DNA of 64,000 bases, taken from contig NZ_CP034444.1 in NCBI RefSeq assembly GCF_003952385.1, positions 5,097,001-5,161,000 of the forward strand, in the 5' to 3' direction. Under the pieces are notes generated by a model. That model was given only the letters and a program-made list of their open reading frames with translations. It did not search any database and was not told the origin of the DNA. Positions 41,989 through 51,209 of this stretch are shown here, piece after piece (position 1 is the first letter of the stretch; each line of letters starts with the position of its first letter). Made by a program: the position numbers and the translations under genes. Source of the DNA: Mesorhizobium sp. M1D.F.Ca.ET.043.01.1.1 (GTDB lineage Bacteria > Pseudomonadota > Alphaproteobacteria > Rhizobiales > Rhizobiaceae).

Positions 41989-43647
41989 TTAACCCGCGGC
42001 TTCCGGGGCGGCCGCCCATTTGCGCAGGATCTGGGCGGTGCGTTCCTCATTGAGGTCGACCATGCGAGCCAGCCGCTCCTGCGGCGCCGGCCTGATCTTC
42101 TGGCGCAGGTCGTCGAGCGGGGTGGCGCCCGGGCGCGCGCCCGGCAGGGCGCCGACCGGCGCGTCGGCGGCGATGGCGGCCACCGGCGCGTCGGGCGTCG
42201 GCAGCGAGCGCTGGACATCGTCGAAGCTCGGGCCGGCGACGGCAGCCGGTTTGGCCGATACGGTGAGCGCGGTCGCCATCGGCCGCAGGCCGAAGAAGGC
42301 GACCAGGAACACGACGACGATGAATGCGCCAGCGTTGATGAGCGTGCCCGTATAGGTGCCGATCGAGGCGAGGATGCTCGGCTGGTCGACCGGCTCGCCG
42401 TCCAGCCCGTCGATGAACTCGACCGCCGAGACGTCGATGATGTCGCCGCGCTTGTCGTCGAAGCCGGTGGCGGAGGCCACCATCTTCTGGATGTCTGCAA
42501 CGCGCTTGGCGATCTGCTCGGGCGTGGCGTCCTTGCCGAGGATGGTCTTGAGCCGATCCTGGTTGACGACGACGGCGATCGACATCTTGGTCACCGAATA
42601 GCCGTTGGAGACGGTGGCGATCTTCTTGGAGTTTATCTCGTAGTTGGTGATCTCCTCCTTGCGGTCGTTCTGCGAGGAGGACTGCGGCCCTTCGGTGTTG
42701 GTCGTCTGCGTCTCGGGCAGGTTCTGCTCGACGCTGGTCGGGGTCGAGGCCTGCTTCTGGTTGCTGGCCTCGTTGGTGCGCACGGATTGCACCGAACGCT
42801 CAACGCGGGATTCGGGATCGAAGATCGTCTCTTCGGTCTGGCGGGTGTCGGTGTTGACGTCAGCCTTGACGCTGGCGCGGAAATTGTCGGGACCGAGGTA
42901 GGGCGTCAGCGCGCGGCGGATGTTGTCGGCGATCTGCGCCTCGACCGTCTGCTCGACGCCGAGCGTGCGGGCGGCGCTGGTGTTGGAAGTGTCGTCGCCG
43001 GCGGCGAGGAGATTGCCGTTGGAATCGAGCACGGTGACCTTGTCCGCCGACAGGCCGGGAACCGCGGCGGCGACCAGGTGGCGGATCGACTGCGCGCTCT
43101 TTTCGGCATCGACGCCGGCATAGCGGATGACCACCGAGGCCGAGGGCTGCTGCTCGTCGCGGCGGAAATTGGCGCGCTCGGACATGACGATGTGGACGCG
43201 CGCCGCCTTGACGCCGGCGATCGACTGGATGGTGCGCGCGATCTCGCCCTCCAGCGCGCGCACGCGAGTGATCTGCTGCATGAAGGAGGTCAGGCCGAGC
43301 GAGCCGACATTGTCGAACAGCTCGTAGCCGGCGTTGGCGCTGGTCGGCAGGCCCTTCTCCGCGAGCAGCATGCGCGCCTGCGCCGTGGTGCCGGCCGGCA
43401 CCAGCACCGAGGTTCCGTCGGCGCCGACATCGAAGCCGATGCCGGCCTCGCCCAGCACCAGGCCGATCTGGTTCACGTCGTTGCGGTCTAGCCCGACATA
43501 GAGCGTCTCGTAGGCCGGACGGTTGAGATAGACCGAGGCGACGCCGATGACGGCCATGACCAGCGCGGCGATGCCGCCCATGAGAGCAAGACGCCTGACG
43601 CCGAATCCGCGGAGGTTCGCGATGAGGCTCTGGATCTGTTCCGGCAC
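41989..43647 (-). CDS. fliF: Flagellar MS-ring protein FliF
   Basis: A 552-residue MS-ring subunit. The first membrane segment is MGGIAALVMAVIGVASVYL, the ring-building motifs follow (LAEKGLPTSANAGYELFDNV, ARVHIVMSERANFRRDEQQPSASVVI), and the second membrane segment is YTGTLINAGAFIVVVFLVAFFG. The cytosolic tail that binds FliG ends DLNEERTAQILRKWAA. The start is GTG 43647 with GGGAGCGG upstream. It leads the operon fliF to lytic transglycosylase and has an upstream box 37 bp away. Confidence 0.95.
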   Translation of the reverse strand: MPEQIQSLIANLRGFGVRRLALMGGIAALVMAVIGVASVYLNRPAYETLYVGLDRNDVNQIGLVLGEAGIGFDVGADGTSVLVPAGTTAQARMLLAEKGLPTSANAGYELFDNVGSLGLTSFMQQITRVRALEGEIARTIQSIAGVKAARVHIVMSERANFRRDEQQPSASVVIRYAGVDAEKSAQSIRHLVAAAVPGLSADKVTVLDSNGNLLAAGDDTSNTSAARTLGVEQTVEAQIADNIRRALTPYLGPDNFRASVKADVNTDTRQTEETIFDPESRVERSVQSVRTNEASNQKQASTPTSVEQNLPETQTTNTEGPQSSSQNDRKEEITNYEINSKKIATVSNGYSVTKMSIAVVVNQDRLKTILGKDATPEQIAKRVADIQKMVASATGFDDKRGDIIDVSAVEFIDGLDGEPVDQPSILASIGTYTGTLINAGAFIVVVFLVAFFGLRPMATALTVSAKPAAVAGPSFDDVQRSLPTPDAPVAAIAADAPVGALPGARPGATPLDDLRQKIRPAPQERLARMVDLNEERTAQILRKWAAAPEAAG

Positions 43648-43683
43648 GATTCAACCGCTCCCAGCATGACTGTCCGCCGGAAG

Positions 43684-43709
43684 ACTAGACCGCGAAGCTT
43701 GTGCGAGGA
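43684..43709 (-). promoter_or_regulatory. Flagellar upstream box, fliF copy
   Basis: On the minus strand: ATCCTCGCACAAG, then eight bases (CTTCGCGG), then TCTAGT. It lies 37 bp before the GTG of fliF. In Brucella FtcR is known to act at the fliF promoter, which makes this copy the best anchor for the motif. Confidence 0.6.
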
Positions 43710-43778
43710 TGATAGGGGCGAGCCGCCAGGGATTGCGCGAGACCCGAACTCGTGGCAGCGATCTGCCACACAAGCGAA

Positions 43779-43803
43779 AAGGCCGCGTCGAGGACGCGGC
43801 CTT
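43779..43803 (-). terminator. Terminator of the second flagellin gene
   Basis: An 11-bp perfect stem AAGGCCGCGTC / GACGCGGCCTT with a three-base loop, followed on the minus strand by TTTTCGCTT. It is 30 bp after the flagellin stop. Confidence 0.88.
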
Positions 43804-43832
43804 GCGATGGAAGGGCTGCCTCAGGCGGACCG

Positions 43833-44717
43833 TCAGCTCTTGAATAGGGCCAGGATCGACTGCGAGTTGCCGTTGGCGATCGACAGCGCCTGGATGCCGA
43901 GCTGCTGCTGCACCTGGAGGGCCTGCAGGCGGGTCGATTCCTTGTTCATGTCGGCGTCGACAAGGGCGCCGACGCCCTTGTCGATCGAGTCCGACAGGTT
44001 CGACAGGAAGCTCTTCTGGGTGTCGATGCGCGACTTGGCGGCGCCGAGATAGGCCGCGCCGGTAGCGAGCTTGGCAAGCGCGGTTTCAACGGCGTCGAGC
44101 GCGGTGTCGATGTTGGCGTCGGAAACAGCAGCGGCGCTCGGGTCGAAGAAGGTCGTGGCGAGCAGGCTGCCGACGATGCCGCCGGTGCCGGCCACGTCCA
44201 GGACCTGCGCGTCGGTGGCCTTCACGTCGATGGTGTCGATCGAGACGGTCGTGCCGGTGCGGTTGTAGGAGGCGACGACATGCAGATCGGACGCGGCCGT
44301 ACCATCATTCTGCAGCAGGTTCGAACCGGCATAGCTGGCATTGGTGACCGACGACTTGATCTGGTCCTGGATGGCCTTGATTTCGGTGGCGATCTTCTGC
44401 TGGTTGTCCTGGCTGGCGCCGCGGGCGGTGACCAGCTTGGCCTTGATCGCATCGACCTGATCCTTGATCTGGGTGATGGCGGTGTAGGCGGTGTCGACCT
44501 TGCCGGCGCCGAGGCCGAGCGCGTCCTGGACGGCCGAAAGCGCCTGGTTGTCGGACCGCATCGATGTGGCGATCGACCAGTAGGCGGCGTTGTCGGAAGC
44601 GGTGGCGACACGATAGCCGGTCGAGATGCGGCCCTGCGTGGTTTCAAGCGCCTTGTTGGTGGCGTTGAGGCTCTGCAGCGCGGTCAGCGCGGCGGCGTTG
44701 GTCATGATACTTGCCAA
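43833..44717 (-). CDS. Flagellin (second copy, TTG start)
   Basis: A 294-residue short flagellin with only D0/D1 domains: TALQSLNATNKALETTQGRI, STGYRVATASDNAAYWSIAT and the C-terminal coiled part LQALQVQQQLGIQALSIANG. It differs from the neighbour flagellin at many scattered sites, mostly between residues 90 and 230. By alignment with that copy the protein begins MASIMTN, and the codon there is TTG 44717 rather than ATG, with AAGGGG seven bases upstream; ATG 44705 would drop the first four residues. It has its own terminator and a 223-bp upstream region. Confidence 0.93.
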   Translation of the reverse strand: MASIMTNAAALTALQSLNATNKALETTQGRISTGYRVATASDNAAYWSIATSMRSDNQALSAVQDALGLGAGKVDTAYTAITQIKDQVDAIKAKLVTARGASQDNQQKIATEIKAIQDQIKSSVTNASYAGSNLLQNDGTAASDLHVVASYNRTGTTVSIDTIDVKATDAQVLDVAGTGGIVGSLLATTFFDPSAAAVSDANIDTALDAVETALAKLATGAAYLGAAKSRIDTQKSFLSNLSDSIDKGVGALVDADMNKESTRLQALQVQQQLGIQALSIANGNSQSILALFKS

Positions 44718-44941
44718 GATACACCCCTTCTCAAAGCAGGCATGCCTCGTGCATGCCGGTCAACTCTCTGGCGGGGGGCGTCATGCCTGTCGACCAGCGG
44801 TCGGCCCGTCATAGCGATTGGTTAACCATAACTAGCGCGTCACAGTTAATGGCGCGTTAAGAGCCTGCCTTGAAACCGCAATGCGGTAGTATTTCTTAAC
44901 GGAAGAGGCGCGCCTCGGAGGGCAGCGGCGTCACAATGAAA

Positions 44942-44970
44942 ATCGGGCCGCGCTGATGGCGCGGCCCGAT
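44942..44970 (-). terminator. Terminator of the first flagellin gene
   Basis: A 12-bp perfect stem ATCGGGCCGCGC / GCGCGGCCCGAT with a five-base loop, followed on the minus strand by TTTTCATTG. It separates the two flagellin transcripts. Confidence 0.88.
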
Positions 44971-44996
44971 CCGTATGCCTGAAATTTGCTGGGCGA

Positions 44997-45881
44997 TCAG
45001 CCGCGGAAGAGCGACAAGATCGACTGCGAGTTGCCGTTGGCGATCGACAGCGCCTGGATGCCGAGCTGCTGCTGGACCTGAAGCGCCTGCAGGCGGGTCG
45101 ATTCCTTGTTCATGTCGGCGTCGACCAGCGAGCCGACGCCCTTGTCGATCGAGTCCGACAGGTTGGACAGGAAGCTCTTCTGGGTGTCGATGCGCGACTT
45201 GGCGGCGCCGAGCGAGGCAGCGCCGGTGGAGAGCTTGGCAAGCGCGGTTTCAACGCTGCCGAGCGCGGTGTCGATGGCGGTGTCGGCGACGGCAGCGCTG
45301 CTCGGATCGAAGAAGGTCGCGGCGAGCAGACCGCCGACGATGCCGCCGGTGCCGGCCGTGTCAAGAACCTGCGTGTCGGAGGACTTTACCGTGATCGTAT
45401 CGATGGTGACGGTCGCGCCGGTGCGGTTGTACGAAGCGACGATATTCAGGTCGGACGCGGACGTGCCGCCGTTCTGCAGAAGGTTCGAGCCGGCGAAGTT
45501 GGCGTTGGTGACCGACGACTTGATCTGCGCCTGGATGGCGTTGATTTCGGTCGCGATCTTCTGCTGGTCTTCCTGGCTGGCGCCGCGGGCAGTGACCAGC
45601 TTGGACTTGATCAGATCGACCTGGTCCTTGATGTCGTTGATGGCGGTGTAGGCGGTGTCGACCTTGCCGGCGCCGAGGCCGAGCGAGTCCTGAACGGCCG
45701 AGAGCGCCTTGTTGTCGGACTTCATCGAGGTGGCGATCGACCAGTAAGCGGCGTTGTCAGAAGCGGTGGCGACGCGGTAACCGGTGGAAATGCGGGACTG
45801 GGTGATCTCGAGCTGCTTGTTGGTGTTGTTCAAGCTCTGCAGCGCAGTCAGCGCCGCGGAATTGGTCATGATACTGGCCAT
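44997..45881 (-). CDS. Flagellin (first copy)
   Basis: A 294-residue short flagellin, start ATG 45881 (MASIMTNSAALTALQSLNNT), ending LGIQALSIANGNSQSILSLF. It has the same D0/D1-only plan as the copy at 43833, with differences mostly in the middle (for example TSASDLNIVASYNRTGATVT). Rhizobial filaments are built from several such flagellins, and here two are in tandem, each with its own terminator. The AAGG ribosome site and the AT-rich 232-bp upstream region suggest strong independent transcription. FlaF/FlbT and the export gate are encoded in the window. Confidence 0.95.
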   Translation of the reverse strand: MASIMTNSAALTALQSLNNTNKQLEITQSRISTGYRVATASDNAAYWSIATSMKSDNKALSAVQDSLGLGAGKVDTAYTAINDIKDQVDLIKSKLVTARGASQEDQQKIATEINAIQAQIKSSVTNANFAGSNLLQNGGTSASDLNIVASYNRTGATVTIDTITVKSSDTQVLDTAGTGGIVGGLLAATFFDPSSAAVADTAIDTALGSVETALAKLSTGAASLGAAKSRIDTQKSFLSNLSDSIDKGVGSLVDADMNKESTRLQALQVQQQLGIQALSIANGNSQSILSLFRG

Positions 45882-46113
45882 GGTACTCGTACCTTGTTTT
45901 TACACGGATTTTTTTGACATACCGGCCTGTCCGGTATGACGGTGCGGCATCATGCCAATGATCGCTGAGACCCGATCACCCGCCATCTGGAGCGGGACTA
46001 TGCGGGCAACTTCCTACCAAACGGCTAAACTGGACGGTTAACCGAAAATATATTGCTCGGAATTGGAGCGATGCATTGCCGCGTCGCCGGCCAGGTGGTC
46101 AGGTGCCAGGCTC

Positions 46114-46845
46114 TCAGGTAAAGGACCGCACCAGGCTGCCGACCAGAAGGTTCCAGCCGTCGATCAGCACGAAGAACAGGATCTTGAACGGCAGCGAGAC
46201 CACCGTCGGCGGCAGCATCATCATGCCCATCGCCATGGTGACGGTGGCGACGATGAGGTCGATCACCAGGAACGGCAGCACGATCAGAAAACCGATCTCG
46301 AAGCCGCGCCGGATCTCCGAGATCATGAAGGCGGGCACGAGGATGCGCAGGTCCACGGTGTCGCGCGAGACCGTCTGGCCGCGCTCGCGGGCGAGATCGG
46401 CAAAGAGGTCGAAATCCTTGTCGCGCACATTGTGCAGCATGAAGGCGCGGAACGGATCCGAGATCTTGTCGAAGGCTTCGGCCTGGGTGATCTGGTTGTC
46501 CATCAGCGGCTTGACGCCGGTGTTCCAGGCCTGGTCGAAGGTCGGCGCCATGACATAGAAGGTCATGAACAGCGACAGCGAGATCAGGATCAGGTTGGCG
46601 GGCGTCGACTGCAGGCCGATGCCGGCGCGCAGGATCGAGAAGGCGATGACGAAGCGGGTGAAGCTCGTCACCATGATCAAGAGGCCCGGCGCCACCGACA
46701 GCACGGTGAGCAGGCCGAACATCTGGATGAGGTAGCCGACCGTCGTGCCGTCGGCCTTGCCGATGCCGCCGAGATCAAGCTGCTGGGCCGCGGCGACAGA
46801 GGTGGTGACGACGATGAGCGCCGTGGCGATGAGGAACTTTCTCAT
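46114..46845 (-). CDS. fliP: Flagellar export gate protein FliP
   Basis: A 243-residue inner-membrane protein with an N-terminal signal segment (FLIATALIVVTTSVAAAQQ) and the FliP blocks VLSVAPGLLIMVTSFTRFVI, LRAGIGLQSTPANLILISLS, and VPAFMISEIRRGFEIGFLIV. FliP is the core of the export gate with FliQ and FliR. It is last in the flgB operon and overlaps fliL by four bases (ATGA). Confidence 0.95.
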   Translation of the reverse strand: MRKFLIATALIVVTTSVAAAQQLDLGGIGKADGTTVGYLIQMFGLLTVLSVAPGLLIMVTSFTRFVIAFSILRAGIGLQSTPANLILISLSLFMTFYVMAPTFDQAWNTGVKPLMDNQITQAEAFDKISDPFRAFMLHNVRDKDFDLFADLARERGQTVSRDTVDLRILVPAFMISEIRRGFEIGFLIVLPFLVIDLIVATVTMAMGMMMLPPTVVSLPFKILFFVLIDGWNLLVGSLVRSFT

Positions 46846-47336
46846 TCGAGCAGCATCGTCCTGATGAGAACCTGTTTGGCATGGCCGCCGCTGCGCAGCG
46901 CCGCTCGCTCGTCGAGATCGGCCTTGAGATGCTGGTAGCCGCTGGCGCCTTCGATCTGATGCATCTTGAGCGTGCGCACATATGCGAGCAGGTCCTGGTG
47001 GATCTGCTCGGTCATTTCCGGCGGCTGCGGCGCGTCGTAGAGCACCGATGCCTCCAGCCTTATCCAGACTTCGCTGGGCGAGGCGAGATTGGTGGTGATC
47101 GGCGCCAGCTGAACCACCGCAGGTCCGGCCACCGGTTTGCCGGCGTCCGCGGGCTTCTCCGGGCTGCCGGCGTTCTCCGGCGCGGCGGGAACCGGCGCCG
47201 GCGCCTCTCCCTGCTTGAGATAGCCGCCGGAAACCCAGCCCATTCCGACGGCCGCGCCCGTCATGACAAGGAGCGCGGCGAGCTGGATCACCAGGGAAGG
47301 TCCCTTCTTGGGCTGTGCCTGCTCGACATTTGCCAC
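46842..47336 (-). CDS. fliL: Flagellar basal body protein FliL
   Basis: A 164-residue single-pass membrane protein (SLVIQLAALLVMTGAAVGMG at about 14-33). A Pro/Ala linker follows (PVPAAPENAGSPEKPADAGK), then the FliL domain (ITTNLASPSEVWIRLEASVL, LLAYVRTLKMHQIEGASGYQ and the end RSGGHAKQVLIRTMLLE). FliL rings surround stators and raise motor torque. It lies between flgH (18 bp) and fliP. Confidence 0.9.
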   Translation of the reverse strand: MANVEQAQPKKGPSLVIQLAALLVMTGAAVGMGWVSGGYLKQGEAPAPVPAAPENAGSPEKPADAGKPVAGPAVVQLAPITTNLASPSEVWIRLEASVLYDAPQPPEMTEQIHQDLLAYVRTLKMHQIEGASGYQHLKADLDERAALRSGGHAKQVLIRTMLLE

Positions 47337-47354
47337 GACAGCGGTCTCCCCGGC

Positions 47355-48059
47355 CTAGAAAGGAAGAACCTGGTCGAGGATCTGCTGGCCGTAGGCCGGC
47401 TGCTGGACCTCGCTCACGCGTCCGCGCCCGCCATAGGAGATGCGAGCCTCGGCGATACGCTCGTAGGGGATCGTATTTTCGGCGCCGATATCGGAGGGAC
47501 GCACCATGCCGGCGATGGTGAGGACCCGAAGCTCGTAGTTGACGCGCACTTCCTGCGAGCCCCTGATCATCAGGTTGCCGTTCGGCAGCACTTCGGTGAC
47601 GACGGCGGCGACATTCAGCTCGAGATTCTCCGAACGCTTGATCTCGCCGTCGGCGTTGGTCTCGGTGCTGGAGCTCAAGCCGGCATCGCCCTTGCCGCTG
47701 GTGCTTTTGCCGTCCCAGCCGAGCGTGACGTCGTAGCCGAGCTTGCGCGCGGCGGTGCGGCTGCGGTCGTTCTGGTTCTTGAAATTGGCCTTGTCGTTGA
47801 GCTTGATGTTGACGGTCAGGATGTCGCCTTCCTGCAGCGCTCGCGGATCGGTGAAAAGCCTGCTCTGGCGGTCGTCCCACAGCGAGAACTTCTTCACCGG
47901 CGCGGCCGGCGGCTCCGGATAGCTGTAGGGGGTCCCTCCGCCATTGCCGATGCCGGAGCCGACCGGCGAGAGGGCAGGCTCCCGGCCGACCTCCTTGAGA
48001 TCGGTGCCGCAGCCGGACAGTGCAGTAGCCGCGACAAGGACGAGCAATTTCAACTTCAT
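47355..48059 (-). CDS. flgH: Flagellar L-ring lipoprotein FlgH
   Basis: A 234-residue lipoprotein. The signal ends in the lipobox LSGC (MKLKLLVLVAATALSGCGTD), so Cys17 would be lipidated and the protein placed in the outer membrane. FlgH blocks are SLWDDRQSRLFTDPRALQEGDILTV, LPNGNLMIRGSQEVRVNYEL and VRPSDIGAENTIPYERIAEA. It overlaps motE by four bases (ATGA). Confidence 0.95.
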   Translation of the reverse strand: MKLKLLVLVAATALSGCGTDLKEVGREPALSPVGSGIGNGGGTPYSYPEPPAAPVKKFSLWDDRQSRLFTDPRALQEGDILTVNIKLNDKANFKNQNDRSRTAARKLGYDVTLGWDGKSTSGKGDAGLSSSTETNADGEIKRSENLELNVAAVVTEVLPNGNLMIRGSQEVRVNYELRVLTIAGMVRPSDIGAENTIPYERIAEARISYGGRGRVSEVQQPAYGQQILDQVLPF

Positions 48060-48625
48060 GACGGATCAACCCTTCGCGCCGCGCTGGCCATGATGCCGGT
48101 GAGCGTCGCCGCCGCCTTCTGGTCCATTTCGTTGAGGATGACGCCGGCCTTGCGGGCATCGAGCTTCATCAGGATGGCCGCCGCGAGCTCGGCATTGACC
48201 ATCGCCAGGCGTTCGGCCGCGGCGTCGGGCTTCATGCCGGCATAGATCTTGACCACGCTGTCCTCGGCGCGCGCCAGGAACACCTCGCGACGCTTCAGCC
48301 ATTGCTCATACTCGGCCCGCTTGTCCTCCAGCGCCTTCATGCGCTGGTCGATGCCGGCCTGGAGCTGCTTCAGCTCCTCGGCCTGCAAGGCGTAGCGGCG
48401 GTCGCGCGCGGCGTCCGCGATGTTGGAGCAGAAGCGCTGGATCTCGCTTTCGTCCGGCGCCTTTTCGCGCGAGAGCTGAGCCGGCTGGGCCGGCGCCTGT
48501 CCGCCAGGCAGCACCTGGCGCACTTCTTCCGCGCGGCCGGCCGTGCCGACCGCCAGCGCGATGATCGCGGCTGCGGCGAGAGGGCCGAGCCGACGATGCA
48601 GTCTTGAGGCGAAAAGCTCGATCAT
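48056..48625 (-). CDS. motE: MotE-like periplasmic chaperone of MotC
   Basis: A 189-residue secreted protein: signal GPLAAAAIIALAVGTAGRAE, a long coiled coil (LQAEELKQLQAGIDQRMKAL then EDKRAEYEQWLKRREVFLAR), and an MgtE-N-like C-terminus (KIYAGMKPDAAAERLAMVNA, ILMKLDARKAGVILNEMDQK). In Sinorhizobium MotE, from the same position between flgI and flgH, is a periplasmic chaperone specific for MotC. Eight bases separate it from flgI. Confidence 0.85.
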   Translation of the reverse strand: MIELFASRLHRRLGPLAAAAIIALAVGTAGRAEEVRQVLPGGQAPAQPAQLSREKAPDESEIQRFCSNIADAARDRRYALQAEELKQLQAGIDQRMKALEDKRAEYEQWLKRREVFLARAEDSVVKIYAGMKPDAAAERLAMVNAELAAAILMKLDARKAGVILNEMDQKAAATLTGIMASAARRVDPS

Positions 48626-48633
48626 CGGCGTGC

Positions 48634-49875
48634 CTATTGGAGAACCAGGTCGGCCTGCAGGGCGCCGGCCGACTTGATGCCCTGCAGGATGGCGATGATG
48701 CCGTCGGGCTTCACGCCCAGACGATTGAGACCGGAGACAAGCGTTTCGAGATCGGGACCGTCGAGCACGGCAACGCGCGCGTCGGGACGCGAGGCCTCGA
48801 TGGCGGTGAAGGGTTCGATCGCCGTCCTGCCCTTGGAGAAGGGCTCCGGCTGAACCACTTTCGGCGCTTCGGTGATGCGCACGGTGAGCGTGCCGTGGCT
48901 AATCGCGACGCGCGAGATCCTGACGTTGTTGCCGATGACGATGGTGCCGGTGCGTTCGTCGATGACGACGCGGGCAGGCGAATCCGACTCGACGACCAGA
49001 TTTTCGATCTCCGCATAGAAGCGTGCGGCCGATACGTTCTTCGGCCGCCTGATCTGCACGGTGCGGGCATCGCGCTCGGCCGCGACGCGCACGCCGAAGC
49101 GCTGCGAAGTGTAATCGTTGACGGCGTCGGCGATGCGGATGGCGGTCGAGAAATCGGGATTGCGCAATTGCAGCGTCAGCACGCCGCCCTGGTCGTCGAA
49201 CTCGGCGGGCACCGAGCGCTCGACGATGGCGCCATTCGGCACGCGGCCGGCGGTGGGCACGCCTTGCGTCAGCTCCTCGGCCTGGCCCTTGGCGGTGAAG
49301 CCGCCGACGATCACCGAGCCTTGCCCGACCGCGTAGATCTCGCCGTCCGCGGCCTTGAGCGGCGTCATCACCAGCGTGCCGCCGGCAAGCGAGGTGGCGT
49401 CGCCCATCGAGGAGACGTCGATGTCGATGCGGGCGCCCGACTGGACGAAGGGCGGCATGTTTGCGGTGACGATGACCGCGGCGACGTTCTTGGCGCGCGC
49501 GCTGCCGCCCTCGGTGGCGATGCCGAGGTTCTCCAGCATGGCGCGGATCGACTGTTCGGTGAACGGCGAGTTGCGCAGGCTGTCGCCGGTTCCGGCCAGA
49601 CCGATCACCAGGCCGTAGCCGACGAGCTGGTTGTCGCGCGCGCTCTGCAGCTGGGCGATGTCCTTGATGCGCGCGGCGACCTGGCCGGGCGGCAGCGTGC
49701 TCGGTCCCGTCGAGACGCGGAACATGCGCGTCGTGGTCGCCGGATCGTATTCGGGATCGTCGTAGACGCTGCCATTCTTCTGCGCGAGCTCGCGCTTGGC
49801 CTTGGGCGTGAGCCCATCGGCCAACGCCGGCTGAAGACTGAGGGCGGCGCTCAGCAGAAGGGCGAAAGCGCGCAT
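48634..49875 (-). CDS. flgI: Flagellar P-ring protein FlgI
   Basis: A 413-residue P-ring protein. The signal peptide is MRAFALLLSAALSLQPALA. The conserved FlgI body starts at about residue 67 (ARIKDIAQLQSARDNQLVGY, GLVIGLAGTGDSLRNSPFTE) and ends PDGIIAILQGIKSAGALQAD. Between the two is an extra ~45-residue segment (DGLTPKAKRELAQKNGSVYD and on) not seen in enterobacterial FlgI. ATG 49875 overlaps the flgA stop by one base. It forms the periplasmic bushing of the rod. Confidence 0.94.
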   Translation of the reverse strand: MRAFALLLSAALSLQPALADGLTPKAKRELAQKNGSVYDDPEYDPATTTRMFRVSTGPSTLPPGQVAARIKDIAQLQSARDNQLVGYGLVIGLAGTGDSLRNSPFTEQSIRAMLENLGIATEGGSARAKNVAAVIVTANMPPFVQSGARIDIDVSSMGDATSLAGGTLVMTPLKAADGEIYAVGQGSVIVGGFTAKGQAEELTQGVPTAGRVPNGAIVERSVPAEFDDQGGVLTLQLRNPDFSTAIRIADAVNDYTSQRFGVRVAAERDARTVQIRRPKNVSAARFYAEIENLVVESDSPARVVIDERTGTIVIGNNVRISRVAISHGTLTVRITEAPKVVQPEPFSKGRTAIEPFTAIEASRPDARVAVLDGPDLETLVSGLNRLGVKPDGIIAILQGIKSAGALQADLVLQ

Positions 49876-50405
49876 CACGATGCGCCGACCTTGATGGTGC
49901 CGTCGGCCATGACAATGCCGGAGATGATCTTGCCGCTGTCGATGTTGCGGACCTTGATGAGGTCGCCGGCAGCGCCCGGCTGCAGGGTGACGCCGGCTGC
50001 CGAGATGGTCAGCACGCCGGCGGTGAAATAGACCTGCACGGTAGCGCCCTGTTCGACCAGCCATGCATCGCGGATGGCGGCCGCCGGAATGTAGCGGCCG
50101 GGCAGCAGCGTGCGCTTGGCGACCTTGCCCTGCAGTTCTTCGGAACGCGTCGCCATGCCGTCCGGCTTGTGCTTGCCTGGAACCAGCGTCACCTGCTTCA
50201 GCGCGGCGAGCACGATCGCCTCGCCGGGATAGATGACCCGGTTGGGGATCAGCACCGCCTCGGCGACCGCCTGGCTGGCGGCGATCTGGCTGGCCGACTG
50301 CGTCTGGTTGGCCGATTCCTGCGCAAGCGCCGGCATGCCGCCAGCCGCCAGCGCAAGGGCCAGCACGACGCGGCGGAAAGCAGGGCAGGAGGCCGGCATA
50401 GCCAT
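49875..50405 (-). CDS. flgA: P-ring assembly chaperone FlgA
   Basis: A 176-residue periplasmic protein: signal RRVVLALALAAGGMPALAQ, a SAF-like region (VLIPNRVIYPGEAIVLAALK, RTLLPGRYIPAAAIRDAWLV) and the end typical of FlgA (GAAGDLIKVRNIDSGKIISG). It helps FlgI assemble in the periplasm. It sits between flgG (6 bp) and flgI. Confidence 0.92.
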   Translation of the reverse strand: MAMPASCPAFRRVVLALALAAGGMPALAQESANQTQSASQIAASQAVAEAVLIPNRVIYPGEAIVLAALKQVTLVPGKHKPDGMATRSEELQGKVAKRTLLPGRYIPAAAIRDAWLVEQGATVQVYFTAGVLTISAAGVTLQPGAAGDLIKVRNIDSGKIISGIVMADGTIKVGAS

Positions 50406-50411
50406 CGTCGG

Positions 50412-51200
50412 TTACCTGATGTTCTTGGAGACCACCGAGGCCATGTCGTCGGCGGCCTGGATGACCTTGGAATTCATTTCATAGGCGCGCTGCGCCGAGA
50501 TCAGCTCGGTGATTTCCTTGACCGGATCGACGTTGGAGGACTCCAGATAGCCTTGCTCAATGGTGGCGAAGCCGGGATCGCCGGGAACGCCGACATTGGC
50601 CGGACCGGAGGCGGCCGTCTCCTGGAACAGATTGTCGCCGAGCGGCGCCAAGCCCGCCTCGTTGGCGAAGTTCGCGATCTGCAGCTGGCCGAGAAGCTGG
50701 AGGTCGGTCTGGCCGTCGATACGGGCAAAGACCTGGCCGGTCTTGTTGACGATAACCTCGACCGCGTCTGTCGGCACGGTGATCGCCGGAACGACGTTGG
50801 CGCCGTCGACGGTGACCAGCTGTCCGGTGGCATTGGTGTTGAAGGCGCCGGCGCGGGAATAGAGCGTGCTGCCGTCGGCGCCCTCGATCTGGAACCAGCC
50901 GCGTCCGGTCAGCGCCAGGTCGAAGCTGTTGCCGGTGCTCGTCAGCTCGCCCTGGGTGTGGACGTTGCGTACGGCCGTCGTCTTGACGCCGAGACCGATC
51001 GAGACGCCCTCGGGCACCAGCGAGGTGTTCGAGCGGTTGGGCACCCCTTGAGTGCGGTCGACCTGATAGAGCAGGTCCGAGAATTCGGCCCGCGCCCGCT
51101 TGTAGCCGGTGGTGTTGATGTTGGCGATGTTGTTGGCGATGACTTCCAGATTGGTCTGCTGGGCATTCATGCCGGTCGCGGCGATGGCAAGGGCTTTCAT
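50412..51200 (-). CDS. flgG: Distal rod protein FlgG
   Basis: A 262-residue rod protein, the standard FlgG length. It starts [20 protein letters not shown], then [20 protein letters not shown] and SDLLYQ, and ends [35 protein letters not shown]. Both terminal helices match the FlgG family. It lies 9 bp after fliE. Confidence 0.96.
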   Translation of the reverse strand: MKALAIAATGMNAQQTNLEVIANNIANINTTGYKRARAEFSDLLYQVDRTQGVPNRSNTSLVPEGVSIGLGVKTTAVRNVHTQGELTSTGNSFDLALTGRGWFQIEGADGSTLYSRAGAFNTNATGQLVTVDGANVVPAITVPTDAVEVIVNKTGQVFARIDGQTDLQLLGQLQIANFANEAGLAPLGDNLFQETAASGPANVGVPGDPGFATIEQGYLESSNVDPVKEITELISAQRAYEMNSKVIQAADDMASVVSKNIR

Positions 51201-51209
51201 GACGCGGTC

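Noticed and set aside
39770..41992. 740-codon plus-strand frame opposite motB and motC
   Set aside because: Mirror of low-complexity linkers in MotB and MotC; Gly/Leu/Arg repeats without homology.
44718..45000. Copy of the flagellar upstream box before the second flagellin (CAAG near 44866)
   Set aside because: Only the CAAG core matches; the flanking CGC(A/G) and the CTA-type second half are absent.
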